Source: Moraxella catarrhalis
GTDB lineage: Bacteria; Pseudomonadota; Gammaproteobacteria; Pseudomonadales; Moraxellaceae
Length of the DNA: 64,000 nucleotides
Assembly (NCBI RefSeq): GCF_001632285.1
Contig: NZ_LWAH01000016.1
Span: 310,001 to 374,000, forward strand
Reading direction: 5' to 3'
Part shown: positions 1 through 9,275 of the stretch, in pieces
Layout of the letters: each line of letters begins with the position of its first letter
Position numbering within the stretch: the stretch's first letter is position 1
Translations under genes and position numbers: made by a program
Notes under the pieces: generated by a model
Database searches by the model: none
The model's input: the letters and a program-made list of their open reading frames with translations, nothing else
What the model was told of the DNA's origin: nothing

Positions 1-135
1 AGGCGAGTCGCCAACAGGCAAGTTCTTCTCATGCGTTGCCCCTGCTGTGGGGCGATTTGTACCGCCAAATGTGCCACCGTTTTTGGCTTTGATACTTTGA
101 TAATCCCAAACTTCTGGCGGTGTATAAGTATTCAT
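1..135 (-). CDS. yghU: YghU-type glutathione S-transferase family protein (N-terminal part only)
   Basis: Only the first 45 codons are inside the window; the gene continues beyond base 1. The visible protein starts MNTYTPPEVW and contains GGTFGGTNRP and THEKNLPVG. This matches the N-terminal signature of the YghU/YfcG group of glutathione-dependent disulfide-bond oxidoreductases (NRPxxGxTHEKxLPVG), which act in the cytoplasm on organic hydroperoxides and disulfides. The ATG at 135-133 is preceded by a good ribosome binding site (AAGGATATT). The catalytic thioredoxin fold and GST C-terminal domain cannot be seen. The call rests on family memory of this signature. Confidence 0.75.
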   Translation of the reverse strand, partial: MNTYTPPEVWDYQSIKAKNGGTFGGTNRPTAGATHEKNLPVGDSP

Positions 136-202
136 ATAATATCCTTTTGCTTAAGTATTTTTTGAGTTGATAGACATAAAATAGTATCGTGAACTATCAG
201 TA

Positions 203-231
203 TATATCACTATACAGCAAAAAAGTGTCAA
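203..231 (-). promoter_or_regulatory. Candidate sigma-70 promoter of the yghU-like gene
   Basis: On the minus strand a perfect -35 hexamer TTGACA (231-226) is followed after 17 bases by GATATA (208-203), with further TATA-like steps (TATACT) just downstream. It lies about 70-95 bases upstream of the ATG. The -10 choice is uncertain because the region is AT-rich. Confidence 0.5.
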
Positions 232-431
232 TTGCATCAGCTTTTTGAGTTTTGTAAACTGGGTTTTGTGTGCGTATTTTTTGATAAAATGATTAAATGA
301 TTAGAGTAATAACCAGCCGATTTTCATCTTTTGTTTTTATTATTAATATTTAATGATAAAAATCATCTTTTTAATTTATACATATTATTATTTTAAAGTA
401 TCATTTCTTAAGTTAATTCATATTAATTTAT

Positions 432-461
432 AAAAAAACGCACCGATTTTGATCGATGCGT
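432..461 (-). terminator. Rho-independent terminator after aceF
   Basis: Read on the minus strand, ACGCATCGAT pairs with ATCGGTGCGT (one G-T pair) around a four-base loop and is followed by a run of T. It lies 20 bases after the aceF stop codon and should end the aceE-aceF transcript. Confidence 0.85.
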
Positions 462-481
462 TGTTAGTCTTGGCGATTAGA

Positions 482-2152
482 TTATAACAAGATACGACGC
501 GGATCTGCCAACAATTTTGCAATATGGCGAGTAAAGACCGCAGCATCCGCACCATTGATCACACGGTGATCATAAGACAGTGATAGTGGCAACATGAGCC
601 GTGGCTCAAATTCTTTGCCATTCCATCTTGGCTGATACGATGCTTCAGATACACCCAAAATACCGACCTGTGGCCAGTTTACAAGTGGCGTAAAGGCTGT
701 GCCGCCAAGATTGCCTTGACTTGAGATGGTAAAGCTTGCACCTTGTAGGTCTTTGGCGGTCAGTTTTTTATCACGCGCTTTTTTGGCAAGTTCACCAATC
801 TCAATGGCAATCTGCTTGATACCTTTATCTTGAGCATTCTTGATCACAGGTACAATCAAACCATCATCGGTTGCTACCGCAATACCCATATTTACCGATT
901 TGCGGATAATAATTTGTGTATTATCATCCGATAAATGGCTATTAAATTTCGGCGTTTGGGTAAGTGCATATGCCACCGCCTTAACAATAAATGCCAAAAT
1001 AGTCAGACCAATGCCCTCTGCCTTAAACTCACCCTTAAGCTCATTACGCAAGCTTTCGGTATCTGTGATATCAGCAAGATCAAACTGCGTCACCTGTGGT
1101 AGATAGGTATTGTAGTTTAGCTGCGGAATAGAGACTTTTTGTAGACGAGTGAGATCTTGGATTTCAAGCTCGCCCCAAATCTCTTTATTGCTCATATCTG
1201 GTAAGCTTGGCAAACCAGAACGCACCTCGGTCGTGCCAGATTTTGCTTGACTGGTAGAACCGCTGATGACTGATTTGACATAGCCAAATAAGTCTTCTTT
1301 TAAGATTCGCCCGTGAGCTGCTGTACCTGTCACAGCACTGATGTCCACACCAAGCTCACGCGCAAGTTTACGCACCGCTGGGCCTGCGTAAACATGTCGA
1401 GCTTTTTCGTTTACGACAGCTTCTGGCAGTTTGGTTTGTGGGCTTTGTACAGACTTGTTTTTTGATTCAGATACTGCCGCTTGGTTAGCTTTGGTATCTT
1501 CTTCTTTGGTTTTTTCGGCTGGTTGCTCTTTATTTGATGATTTTTTGGCTGAAATGCCCTTGCTCTTAATCGTAATAAACGCTTGACCATTTGAGACACT
1601 ATCGCCTGCTTTGATTAAGATTTCTTCGATCACGCCATCAACTGGTGCAGGTACTTCAACCGAGGCTTTGTCAGACTCAACCAAAATCAATGGTTGATCC
1701 TTGGTAATTTCATCACCAACTGCCACCATAATATCAGCAACTTCGGCACTATCTACGCCAAGGTCTGGTAAATGATGCGTTTGACTACCAGCTGATTCAT
1801 TTAAGTCAGGCTGATCGTCTGTTTGCTCATCATCACCGATAGATATATCATCTTCATCTTTAGCCGATTGTTTTGTTTGAGGTTCATCGTCGGATTTTGA
1901 GTCAGTTTTTTGAGCATCGCCACTTTGATCACTGTCAAGAGTGAACAACAAATCTCCTTCGGAGATGTGATCACCGACCGAGATATGAATTTCTTTGATA
2001 ACACCAGCACCAGTTGATGGCACTTCAACAGAGGCTTTATCAGACTCAACCAAAATCATATTGTCATTTTCGCTGACGCTATCGCCAACTTTTACCATAA
2101 TTTCAGCAACTTCAGCTGATTCAACACCCAAATCGGGGGCTTTGATTTCCAT
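482..2152 (-). CDS. aceF: Pyruvate dehydrogenase E2, dihydrolipoamide acetyltransferase
   Basis: E2 core of the pyruvate dehydrogenase complex: it takes the acetyl group from E1 on a lipoyl arm and passes it to CoA. The 556-residue protein has two lipoyl domains (about residues 2-75 and 128-200), each with the lipoylation motif ESDKASVEVP, the first with Lys about 39. A peripheral subunit-binding domain follows (about 255-292, GPAVRKLARELGVD). The C-terminal acetyltransferase domain (about 325-556) ends with the catalytic motif DHRVINGADA. Acidic, Lys- and Ser-rich linkers join the domains. Two lipoyl domains is fewer than the three of E. coli. The second of two adjacent ATG codons is chosen because AGGAG then sits six bases upstream. 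The gene lies 27 bases after aceE. Confidence 0.97.
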   Translation of the reverse strand: MEIKAPDLGVESAEVAEIMVKVGDSVSENDNMILVESDKASVEVPSTGAGVIKEIHISVGDHISEGDLLFTLDSDQSGDAQKTDSKSDDEPQTKQSAKDEDDISIGDDEQTDDQPDLNESAGSQTHHLPDLGVDSAEVADIMVAVGDEITKDQPLILVESDKASVEVPAPVDGVIEEILIKAGDSVSNGQAFITIKSKGISAKKSSNKEQPAEKTKEEDTKANQAAVSESKNKSVQSPQTKLPEAVVNEKARHVYAGPAVRKLARELGVDISAVTGTAAHGRILKEDLFGYVKSVISGSTSQAKSGTTEVRSGLPSLPDMSNKEIWGELEIQDLTRLQKVSIPQLNYNTYLPQVTQFDLADITDTESLRNELKGEFKAEGIGLTILAFIVKAVAYALTQTPKFNSHLSDDNTQIIIRKSVNMGIAVATDDGLIVPVIKNAQDKGIKQIAIEIGELAKKARDKKLTAKDLQGASFTISSQGNLGGTAFTPLVNWPQVGILGVSEASYQPRWNGKEFEPRLMLPLSLSYDHRVINGADAAVFTRHIAKLLADPRRILL

Positions 2153-2179
2153 CATATTCTCCTATAAATTGGGCAGTTA

Positions 2180-4927
2180 TCAGTGATTGTCATCTTCGAC
2201 CAGTTCAGGTACAGGGTTTGGCTCACGAGTTGCCTTTGGTGCTGGTGCATCTGGGAAGAAATCATATTGAGGCTGCCGCTGCCATGCTGGTGCTTGATCG
2301 GCGTCAATATCAAAACTGTTGATCGCATCTTGAACCAAGCGAACATCAATGTCACCTTCATCTGCCAATTTTTTCAAAGTTGCCACAACAATATGTTCTG
2401 CATTAACATTAAAGAAACTGCGTAATTTGGCTCGACTATCCGAACGCCCAAAGCCATCAGTACCCAAGGTTACATATGGACGGCTGTCAGGTAACCATCC
2501 ACGGATTTGTTCTGAATAATTACGCATATAATCTGTTGCTGCAACCACAATACCTTTATGTGATGCCAATTGACTGGTTACCCATGGGGTTTTTTGGTCG
2601 GCGGTTGGGTGTAGGCGGTTGTAGTCGTCACACGCCATGCCATCACGAGTCAGTTCATTAAAACTGGTCACACTCCAAACATTGGCAGTGATACCAAATT
2701 CATCTTGCAAGATTTGTGCCGCTTTTTCAACTTCACGCAAAATCACACCCGAACCCAGTAGCTGAACTTGAGTTGAGCCATTATCTTTTAACAGGTACAT
2801 ACCACGCTTAATGCCTTCTTCAACACCCTCAGGCATGGCTGGATGTTCATAGTTTTCATTCATCAAGGTGATGTAATAATAAACTCGCTCACCTTGTGCA
2901 TACATACGGCGTAAACCATCGTGCATGACGACAGCCAGCTCATAACCATAGCATGGGTCATAGGTTACGCAGTTAGGTACGGTACCAAATAAGATATGGC
3001 TATGGCCATCTTGATGCTGTAAACCTTCACCATTTAGTGTGGTACGCCCTGCTGTCGCACCAAATAAAAATCCTTGTGCTTGACAGTCGCCCGCTGCCCA
3101 CGCCAAATCACCAATACGCTGGAAACCAAACATTGAATAATAAATGTACATTGGAATCATCGGTAACGCATTAACCGAATAGCTGGTTGATAAGGCAATC
3201 CATGCACTCATTGCACCTGCTTCATTGATGCCTTCTTCTAGCATATGGCCATCTTTGGCTTCACGATAGCCCATCAAAGCATCGGCATCTTCAGCGACAT
3301 AGTTTTGACCCACTGATGAATAGATACCAAGCTGACGGAACATGCCTTCTAGACCAAAGGTACGCGCCTCATCAGGCACAATCGGCACAACATGTTTATT
3401 TAGACCTTTATCTTTTAATAGGGCTGACAATAAACGCACAAATACCATAGTGGTTGATTGCTCTTTGCCTTTTGAGCCTTGCAGAACTTGATTAAATACC
3501 GAAAGCTCAGGAATCTCAAGTGGAATGTGACCACTGCGACGAGATGGCAAATGACCGCCCAAAGCCTCTCGGCGACCCATCAGATATTTATATTCGGCCG
3601 AATCTTCACTTGGGCGATAAAAAGGTAATTCTTTGAGCTGTTCGTCGGTCAATGGTAAATCAAAACGGTCACGGAAGTATTTTAAGCCACTTTCGTCAAT
3701 TTTTTTGATTTGGTGAGCTTTATTGACCGATTGAATCTGAGTAGACAAACCATAGCCTTTCACCGTTTTCACCAAAATTACCGTCGGCTGACCTTTGGTT
3801 TTCATGGCTTCAGCATAGGCAGCATAGACTTTTTTGGGGTCGTGACCGCCACGATTTAGGCGTATAATCTCTTCATCACTGAACTGTTTTGCCATCTCTT
3901 CAAGCTCAGGATACTTACCAAAAAACTCCTTACGAACAAAGGCGGCATCACGAGCTTCATAGAGCTGATACTCACCATCTACCACCTCTTCCATGCGTTT
4001 TTTGAGTGCCCCTGAGGTATCTTTGGCAAGTAATGGATCCCAATGATCGCCCCAAATGACTTTAATCACTCGCCAGCCTGCACCACGGAACACCGATTCA
4101 AGCTCTTGGATAATTTTACCGTTACCACGCACGGGACCATCCAAACGCTGAAGGTTACAGTTGATGACCCAAATTAGGTTATCCAGCTTCTCACGACCTG
4201 CCATTGAGATAGCACCCAAGCTTTCAGGCTCGTCAGTTTCACCATCACCTAAAAATGCCCAAACTTTACGATCCTCATCTTTGATTAGGCCACGATTGGT
4301 CAGATATTTTTGATTACGGGCCTGATAAATTGACATCAAAGGACCCAAGCCCATGGATACTGTTGGGAACTGCCAATAATCAGGCATTAAATAAGGATGC
4401 GGATAGCTTGACAAGCCCTTGCCATCGACTTCACGGCGAAAATTAATCAGCTGCTCTTCAGACAAGCGACCTTCTAAGAATGAACGGGCATACATGCCTG
4501 GTGCACCATGACCTTGATAATAAATCATATCACCGCCATGGTTTTCGCTAGGTGCACGCCAAAAATGGTTAAATCCCGTCTCATACAGTGTCGCTGATGA
4601 TGCAAAAGTTGCCAAATGCCCACCCAAATCGTCATTATTTTGGTTGGCACGCATGACCATTGCCAAGGCGTTATAACGAATCAATGCACGAATTTTACGC
4701 TCCATGTGCAAGTCGCCAGGATAAGTTGGCTCATCTTCGGCTGGAATGGTATTGATATATGCAGTATCAAGGCGGTTGAATGGTAAACCTTCTTGAACAG
4801 CCATGTTATAAAGTGCTTTTAATAAAAACTGTGCACGATCTTTGTCTGCATTTTTTATGACCGATTCAAATGCATCAAGCCACTCTTGGGTCTCGATGTG
4901 ATCGGGATCGTTATAATATTTTGTCAT
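2180..4927 (-). CDS. aceE: Pyruvate dehydrogenase E1 component, homodimeric type
   Basis: Thiamine-diphosphate enzyme that decarboxylates pyruvate and acetylates the lipoyl groups of AceF. The 915-residue protein is full length for homodimeric E1 of proteobacteria. It carries the ThDP/Mg motif GDGETDEPES followed by the conserved NCN step (WVINCNLQRLDGPVRGNG), and typical E1 blocks such as GHGAPGMYARSFLEGRL and HSHILFGTVPNC. The reading frame extends nine codons further upstream, but MTKYYNDPD is the usual N-terminus and AGGG lies at a suitable distance. It forms an operon with aceF. No lipoamide dehydrogenase gene follows directly. Confidence 0.97.
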   Translation of the reverse strand: MTKYYNDPDHIETQEWLDAFESVIKNADKDRAQFLLKALYNMAVQEGLPFNRLDTAYINTIPAEDEPTYPGDLHMERKIRALIRYNALAMVMRANQNNDDLGGHLATFASSATLYETGFNHFWRAPSENHGGDMIYYQGHGAPGMYARSFLEGRLSEEQLINFRREVDGKGLSSYPHPYLMPDYWQFPTVSMGLGPLMSIYQARNQKYLTNRGLIKDEDRKVWAFLGDGETDEPESLGAISMAGREKLDNLIWVINCNLQRLDGPVRGNGKIIQELESVFRGAGWRVIKVIWGDHWDPLLAKDTSGALKKRMEEVVDGEYQLYEARDAAFVRKEFFGKYPELEEMAKQFSDEEIIRLNRGGHDPKKVYAAYAEAMKTKGQPTVILVKTVKGYGLSTQIQSVNKAHQIKKIDESGLKYFRDRFDLPLTDEQLKELPFYRPSEDSAEYKYLMGRREALGGHLPSRRSGHIPLEIPELSVFNQVLQGSKGKEQSTTMVFVRLLSALLKDKGLNKHVVPIVPDEARTFGLEGMFRQLGIYSSVGQNYVAEDADALMGYREAKDGHMLEEGINEAGAMSAWIALSTSYSVNALPMIPMYIYYSMFGFQRIGDLAWAAGDCQAQGFLFGATAGRTTLNGEGLQHQDGHSHILFGTVPNCVTYDPCYGYELAVVMHDGLRRMYAQGERVYYYITLMNENYEHPAMPEGVEEGIKRGMYLLKDNGSTQVQLLGSGVILREVEKAAQILQDEFGITANVWSVTSFNELTRDGMACDDYNRLHPTADQKTPWVTSQLASHKGIVVAATDYMRNYSEQIRGWLPDSRPYVTLGTDGFGRSDSRAKLRSFFNVNAEHIVVATLKKLADEGDIDVRLVQDAINSFDIDADQAPAWQRQPQYDFFPDAPAPKATREPNPVPELVEDDNH

Positions 4928-5041
4928 TGAAATTACCCTGATAAAATTACCCATCCATTACTCATGGTGGACTATACACACAAGCAGATGTCTGCCCATG
5001 CAACCGATTAAAACAAGTTTAATATATAAATATTCTTGTTT

Positions 5042-5047
5042 ATTATA
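5042..5047 (-). promoter_or_regulatory. Candidate -10 element for aceE-aceF
   Basis: A perfect TATAAT is present on the minus strand about 115 bases upstream of the aceE start. The matching -35 is weak (ACTTTT-like at 16-17 bases). If used, the transcript would have a leader of roughly 105-110 bases. Confidence 0.45.
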
Positions 5048-5107
5048 AAAGGATTTTTACCAAAAGTTTATTCACAAAAATAAATACCAATACCAGTTTC
5101 ATTTATT

Positions 5108-5145
5108 AAAAAAATAGTGGGACTAATTAAAAATGAATACCCACT
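5108..5145 (-). terminator. Terminator after folK
   Basis: Read on the minus strand, AGTGGG pairs with CCCACT around an 18-base AT-rich loop and is followed by ATTTTTTTAA. It lies about 70 bases after the folK stop codon and separates the fol genes from aceE. Confidence 0.65.
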
Positions 5146-5216
5146 TTATGGCTTACCATGATTTTAGATAGACACACAGTACAGCCCACTTGATGATAAT
5201 AATGAATCGATATCAG

Positions 5217-5648
5217 CTATATTTGGTCTAATAAAAATGCCGCAACTTGCTTTATGCCTTGTATATCGTGGTTTTTTAGTGGCAGTCGTGCCAAATTCAT
5301 CTGCCACTGTTCATCAAACCTTGCCGCCAGAATATCCAAATCTATCACCACTTCATAATCGTATTTGGTACATTTTTTGGCAGGATTGCGTCCACATCGC
5401 CGTTCAATTTGTTTCAGCGTTTGTTCAATGTCTGTATATTGCATAGTTTTTGTCAGTATAATATAAGCACAAGCATTATGATAAATTCTCTGACTACGCC
5501 CAGTGAAATCTTGTCCACAAATTCGCTGTGATAATACGACTCGCCCAAGCTCTTGAAGCGATTTAATGGCACAAGTAAACGCAACCTTGGCATCATGGTT
5601 ACTGCCCAAAGCGATAACAATCGCATTTGCATAGGCTTGTTTGCTCAT
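5217..5648 (-). CDS. folK: Divergent HPPK-like protein (6-hydroxymethyl-dihydropterin pyrophosphokinase family)
   Basis: FolK transfers pyrophosphate from ATP to 6-hydroxymethyl-7,8-dihydropterin in folate synthesis. This 143-residue protein shows the HPPK N-terminus (ALGSNHDA), the central YHNACAYIILTKT strand and the metal-binding DLD in VVIDLDIL. It is shorter than the usual 155-170 residues, and the stretch before DLD (KYDYEVVI) lacks the Arg-Trp-Gly-Pro-Arg run of canonical enzymes. Its start overlaps the folB stop by four bases (ATGA), so the two are probably translationally coupled. Family membership is well supported. Whether it is the main HPPK or a diverged paralogue is open. Confidence 0.75.
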   Translation of the reverse strand: MSKQAYANAIVIALGSNHDAKVAFTCAIKSLQELGRVVLSQRICGQDFTGRSQRIYHNACAYIILTKTMQYTDIEQTLKQIERRCGRNPAKKCTKYDYEVVIDLDILAARFDEQWQMNLARLPLKNHDIQGIKQVAAFLLDQI

Positions 5649-6004
5649 ACACCTGCCTTGCGGATGATTTTAATACCCACGCTATCAGCTTGCTTGATGG
5701 CATTGGGCTTATGTATGGTCAGTGTGATTTCACAGCATGGATAATTGGTCAAAACATGATGCGCAATCTTATCCGCCAAGGTCTCTAAAAGCTCAGCTTG
5801 CACCTCATGGCACAATTTTTCAATATCCTCACAAACGGCTTTATAATCAATCACATACGCCACATCATCATCGGCAATGGCACGCGTCATATCACAGACC
5901 ATCTGCGCATCGATGATGAGCCTTTGTTTGATGACACGCTCCCAAGCATAGACACCAATCACCGTATCAATATTAAGCCCTTGTATGAACACAATATCGC
6001 TCAT
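5645..6004 (-). CDS. folB: Dihydroneopterin aldolase
   Basis: FolB cleaves 7,8-dihydroneopterin to 6-hydroxymethyl-dihydropterin and glycolaldehyde in the folate pathway. The 119-residue protein has the family pattern: IQGLNIDTVIGVYAWERVIKQ at the N-terminus (conserved G-V-W/Y-ER), VIDYKAVCEDI in the middle, LETLADKIA, and ITLTIHKPNAI with the active-site Lys near the C-terminus. AGGAG precedes the ATG. It lies directly after rarD and overlaps folK by four bases, so the three are probably one transcript. Confidence 0.93.
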   Translation of the reverse strand: MSDIVFIQGLNIDTVIGVYAWERVIKQRLIIDAQMVCDMTRAIADDDVAYVIDYKAVCEDIEKLCHEVQAELLETLADKIAHHVLTNYPCCEITLTIHKPNAIKQADSVGIKIIRKAGV

Positions 6005-6904
6005 TTATGCTCCTTTTTTATGTTTAAACATATCCGCACTAAACATCAAAAGCCCGACCCAAATTAATACAAAAACCAACAATCGCTTGGCATCAAAAGG
6101 CTCGTGATAATAAAAAATAGCCAATAAAAATATCAAGCTTGGCGTTAAGTAATTTAAAAAAGATAAGGTATTAAACTGTACCAGCTTGGTCGATATATTA
6201 TACAAAAGCAGCGGCACTAATGTCACTGGACCTGCTAACATCAAAAGCCAAATCTCAGATGACACCCAAAACGCCATCGATGAGCTGGCAACATGAGAAA
6301 ATTGCAACCAAATCAGTGATATAGGTACAAGCAATGCTGTCTCAAGAAACAACCCATCAAGTGCATCAAAAGGCGTTTGTCTTTGAATAACACCATAAAG
6401 TCCCCATGACAGTGGCAATAACATACTCACCCAAGGCAACCCGCCCATCCATACAATCTGAATGCCAACAGCGGCGGCGGCCAGTAGTACAGCGAGTTTT
6501 TGCATCAACCGCAGCTTTTCTTTGAATATTAGCATCGAAAATAGCACGCCAACCAAAGGGTGGATAAAGTAGCCTAAGCTTGCTTCAAGTACCTGATCGT
6601 GCGTTACTGCCCACACATAAACCAACCAGTTTGTTGCGATTAAAACAGAAGCAAGAAAGGTTAAAAACAGCCATTTGGGCTGCTTTTTGATTTGATCAAT
6701 CCACCTAAAGCGTCTTGTGATTATGGTAATCCCAAGTAAGATAACAAAAGTCCAAACCACACGATGAACGATGATTTCTATGGCATCATATTCTATCAGC
6801 TCTTTGAAATACAGCGGAAAACAGCCCCAAATCAAAAAAGCAGATAACACTGTCAGTAACCCTTTTGGCGTGGTTGTGACTGTTTTTGCCATAGCAATTA
6901 CCAT
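6005..6904 (-). CDS. rarD: RarD/EamA-family inner-membrane permease
   Basis: Predicted transporter of the drug/metabolite superfamily with about ten transmembrane helices over roughly 300 residues. The N-terminal block LLTVLSAFLIWGCFPLYFKEL and the following EIIVHRVVWTF are typical of RarD proteins. NWLVYVWAV, LGYFIHPLVGVL and the late FLNYLTPSLIFLLA are also family-like. RarD was named from chloramphenicol sensitivity; its substrate is unknown. The frame opens with TTG, but the ATG at 6904 is preferred. A further in-frame ATG at 6892 (MAKTV) is possible, and no strong ribosome binding site decides between them. The stop codon abuts folB. Confidence 0.85.
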   Translation of the reverse strand: MVIAMAKTVTTTPKGLLTVLSAFLIWGCFPLYFKELIEYDAIEIIVHRVVWTFVILLGITIITRRFRWIDQIKKQPKWLFLTFLASVLIATNWLVYVWAVTHDQVLEASLGYFIHPLVGVLFSMLIFKEKLRLMQKLAVLLAAAAVGIQIVWMGGLPWVSMLLPLSWGLYGVIQRQTPFDALDGLFLETALLVPISLIWLQFSHVASSSMAFWVSSEIWLLMLAGPVTLVPLLLYNISTKLVQFNTLSFLNYLTPSLIFLLAIFYYHEPFDAKRLLVFVLIWVGLLMFSADMFKHKKGA

Positions 6905-6939
6905 AATCAATCGGTAGATGGATTATTTAAATAGATGGG

Positions 6940-9255
6940 TTATTTAACCTCAATAGACAGACCAACACGATTGGCAAGCTCGGCAAAATTTGGAAAACTG
7001 GTATTGACTGTCTCGGTGCCTTGAATGATAATGTCATCTGTGGCGCGGCTGCTTGCCACCGCAAAACTCATCGCAATCCGATGATCGTGATGACTCTCAA
7101 TCACACCACCGCCAAAGATGGCGTTTTTCTCACCTTGGATGCCTTTACCTTGGATAATAATGCCATCTTCTAGCACTTTAGAATCAATACCAAGTGTTGC
7201 CAAGCCATCTGCCATCACTTGGATGCGATCAGACTCTTTTACTCTCAGCTCCTTTGCACCAGTCAGTTTGGTGACACCATACGCACAGCTTGCTGCGATG
7301 AATAATATAGGAAATTCATCAATCGCAAGTGGTACCAAATGCTCTGGTATGTCAATACCATGCAAATCAGAAGGTCGCACTGTAATATCAGCAATCGGCT
7401 CGCCACCTACGACAGCTTCATTCATCACTGTGATATCAGCACCCATCAAGGTTAAAATATCGATGACGCCTGTGCGAGTTGGGTTCATGCCCACTTTTTC
7501 AATGGTCAGTCCCTCACCGCCTCCAATTGCACCCAGCACCATAAAAAATGCTGCACTGGAGATATCTGCTGGCACAATAATATCTGTAGCTGTCAGCCTG
7601 CCGCCGCCCGTCACACTGATTTTACACCCATCAACTTGCACAGGATAACCAAAGGCATTTAGCATACGCTCGGTGTGATCTCGGCTCACTTCAGGCTCGA
7701 TGATGGTTGTGGTACCCTTAGCCCATAGACTTGCCAAAATCAGACAAGATTTAATTTGAGCAGAAGCAACAGGCAATTGATATTCGATGGCATTTAGAGT
7801 TTGTGAGCCTGTGATGGATAAGGGTGCTGTGCCTTTTTTACCCGTTGATTGGATTTTGGCACCCATATTACGCAGTGGTACAGCCACTCGCTCCATCGGA
7901 CGCTGAGATAGGCTGACATCACCCGTCATCACGCTATCAAAGGCTTGGGCGGATAAAATTCCTGCCAATAAACGCATGCTGGTGCCTGAATTACCCATAT
8001 ATAGCGGAGTTTTGGGTGCTTTTAGACCATCAATACCAACACCATGAATGGTAACTTTATCGCTATTTCGCTCAATCTTAACGCCCATATCAGCAAATGC
8101 TTGCAGTGTCGCCAGTGCATCTTCACCCTGTAAAAATCCTGTCACATGAGTGACACCATCAGCCAATGCGCCAAACATGATTGAACGGTGTGAGATCGAC
8201 TTATCTCCTGGGACACTAATCACACCTGAAATGGCATTTTGTGGCCGAATATGATAACTTTGACTCATAATAGTATCCTTGATGGCATCTGGAGTAATAA
8301 CAATATTAGGTTTGTGCATCGGTTTTTTGGCGAGCATATGCCCAAAATGACGGCGAGCATGACGAGCGGTGGCGAGCCAATCAAACATTTTTTCAGAATC
8401 TTCTTGATCAATGATTTGGCGAAACACTTGTAAATGATTCACAAATTCATCTAATGCATTTAAAAGTGCAGGCTTGTTAGCGATAAAAATATCATGCCAC
8501 ATCACAGGATGGCTGGCGGCAATACGACTAAAATCCCTAAACCCACCCGCTGCATAACGAAAAATATCCAAATTATCATCATGGCTTGCCAGCTGATGTG
8601 TCAGACTAAAAGCAAGCAAATGTGGTAAATGGCTGGTATAAGCCAAAATCTCATCATGGCGTGATGCACTCATTTGTATAACCTTAGCACCGATTGCCTG
8701 CCAGATTTTGGCAATTTTAGCAAAATCGGCTGCTTGGCTATGAGTGCTTGGGCATAAAATGACCTTATGCTGTACAAAAAGCTCACCATTTCTGGCGTCA
8801 AAGCCCGACCTTTCTGCACCTGCAATCGGATGCCCACCAATAAAATGATGGTACGCACCAAAAATCTCATCAGCCGCTTTAGCAACTGATACTTTGGTGC
8901 TGCCCACATCTGTGATGATGGCATGACTAGCCAAATCACCCAAATCTATCGCATGCTTTAGCATCTTCATGATCGGATAAATGCTTTTGACGGGCGTGGC
9001 AATCATAACCAAATCAGAGCCACAAACTGCACTGAAAATATCTGTGCTACCACTTGAAATCACGCCTGCCGCCAACGCATCATCGATACTTTTTTGATTG
9101 GTATCAGCGGCAGTGATTTGACCCACCAAAGGCGTGTTAAGCCGATGATTGGCATTGTGTACCGCTTGTACAAATGATGCACCAATCAGCCCCAAGCCGA
9201 TTACGCACAATTGCTCAAACAACGGCTTTTTTGTATTATCCATTGGATTTTTCAT
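6940..9255 (-). CDS. tyrA-aroA: Bifunctional prephenate dehydrogenase / EPSP synthase (TyrA-AroA fusion)
   Basis: A 771-residue fusion of two steps of aromatic amino acid synthesis. Residues about 1-310 are prephenate dehydrogenase: NAD-binding CVIGLGLIGASF, TDVGSTK and the catalytic IGGHPIAGAERSG. After a short linker, residues about 330-771 are 5-enolpyruvylshikimate-3-phosphate synthase: PGDKSISHRS, MGNSGTSMRLLAG, RPMERV, KESDRI and the C-terminal DHRIAMSFA. EPSP synthase makes the precursor of chorismate. The dehydrogenase takes prephenate to hydroxyphenylpyruvate for tyrosine. Fusions of this kind are known in Pseudomonas and Acinetobacter relatives. It lies 20 bases after pheA, so the pair probably forms one operon. 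Confidence 0.96.
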   Translation of the reverse strand: MKNPMDNTKKPLFEQLCVIGLGLIGASFVQAVHNANHRLNTPLVGQITAADTNQKSIDDALAAGVISSGSTDIFSAVCGSDLVMIATPVKSIYPIMKMLKHAIDLGDLASHAIITDVGSTKVSVAKAADEIFGAYHHFIGGHPIAGAERSGFDARNGELFVQHKVILCPSTHSQAADFAKIAKIWQAIGAKVIQMSASRHDEILAYTSHLPHLLAFSLTHQLASHDDNLDIFRYAAGGFRDFSRIAASHPVMWHDIFIANKPALLNALDEFVNHLQVFRQIIDQEDSEKMFDWLATARHARRHFGHMLAKKPMHKPNIVITPDAIKDTIMSQSYHIRPQNAISGVISVPGDKSISHRSIMFGALADGVTHVTGFLQGEDALATLQAFADMGVKIERNSDKVTIHGVGIDGLKAPKTPLYMGNSGTSMRLLAGILSAQAFDSVMTGDVSLSQRPMERVAVPLRNMGAKIQSTGKKGTAPLSITGSQTLNAIEYQLPVASAQIKSCLILASLWAKGTTTIIEPEVSRDHTERMLNAFGYPVQVDGCKISVTGGGRLTATDIIVPADISSAAFFMVLGAIGGGEGLTIEKVGMNPTRTGVIDILTLMGADITVMNEAVVGGEPIADITVRPSDLHGIDIPEHLVPLAIDEFPILFIAASCAYGVTKLTGAKELRVKESDRIQVMADGLATLGIDSKVLEDGIIIQGKGIQGEKNAIFGGGVIESHHDHRIAMSFAVASSRATDDIIIQGTETVNTSFPNFAELANRVGLSIEVK

Positions 9256-9275
9256 ACGCTGTTAATTTAAAAAAG

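Larger units (their letters stand above)
136..481. other. Intergenic region between aceF and the yghU-like gene
   Basis: This 346-base AT-rich spacer holds the yghU-like promoter at about 203-231 and the aceF terminator at 432-461. Between about 232 and 431 I see no open reading frame with a ribosome binding site, no tRNA and no clear repeat. Confidence 0.6.

Noticed and set aside
6904-6910. TTG start for rarD, giving two more residues
   Set aside because: An ATG two codons later gives the normal length, and no ribosome binding site favours the TTG.
7118-7648. Plus-strand open frame of 176 codons
   Set aside because: It lies wholly antisense to the AroA part of the tyrA-aroA fusion, has no ribosome binding site, and its low-complexity composition (Ser, Pro, Ile) is typical of a shadow frame.
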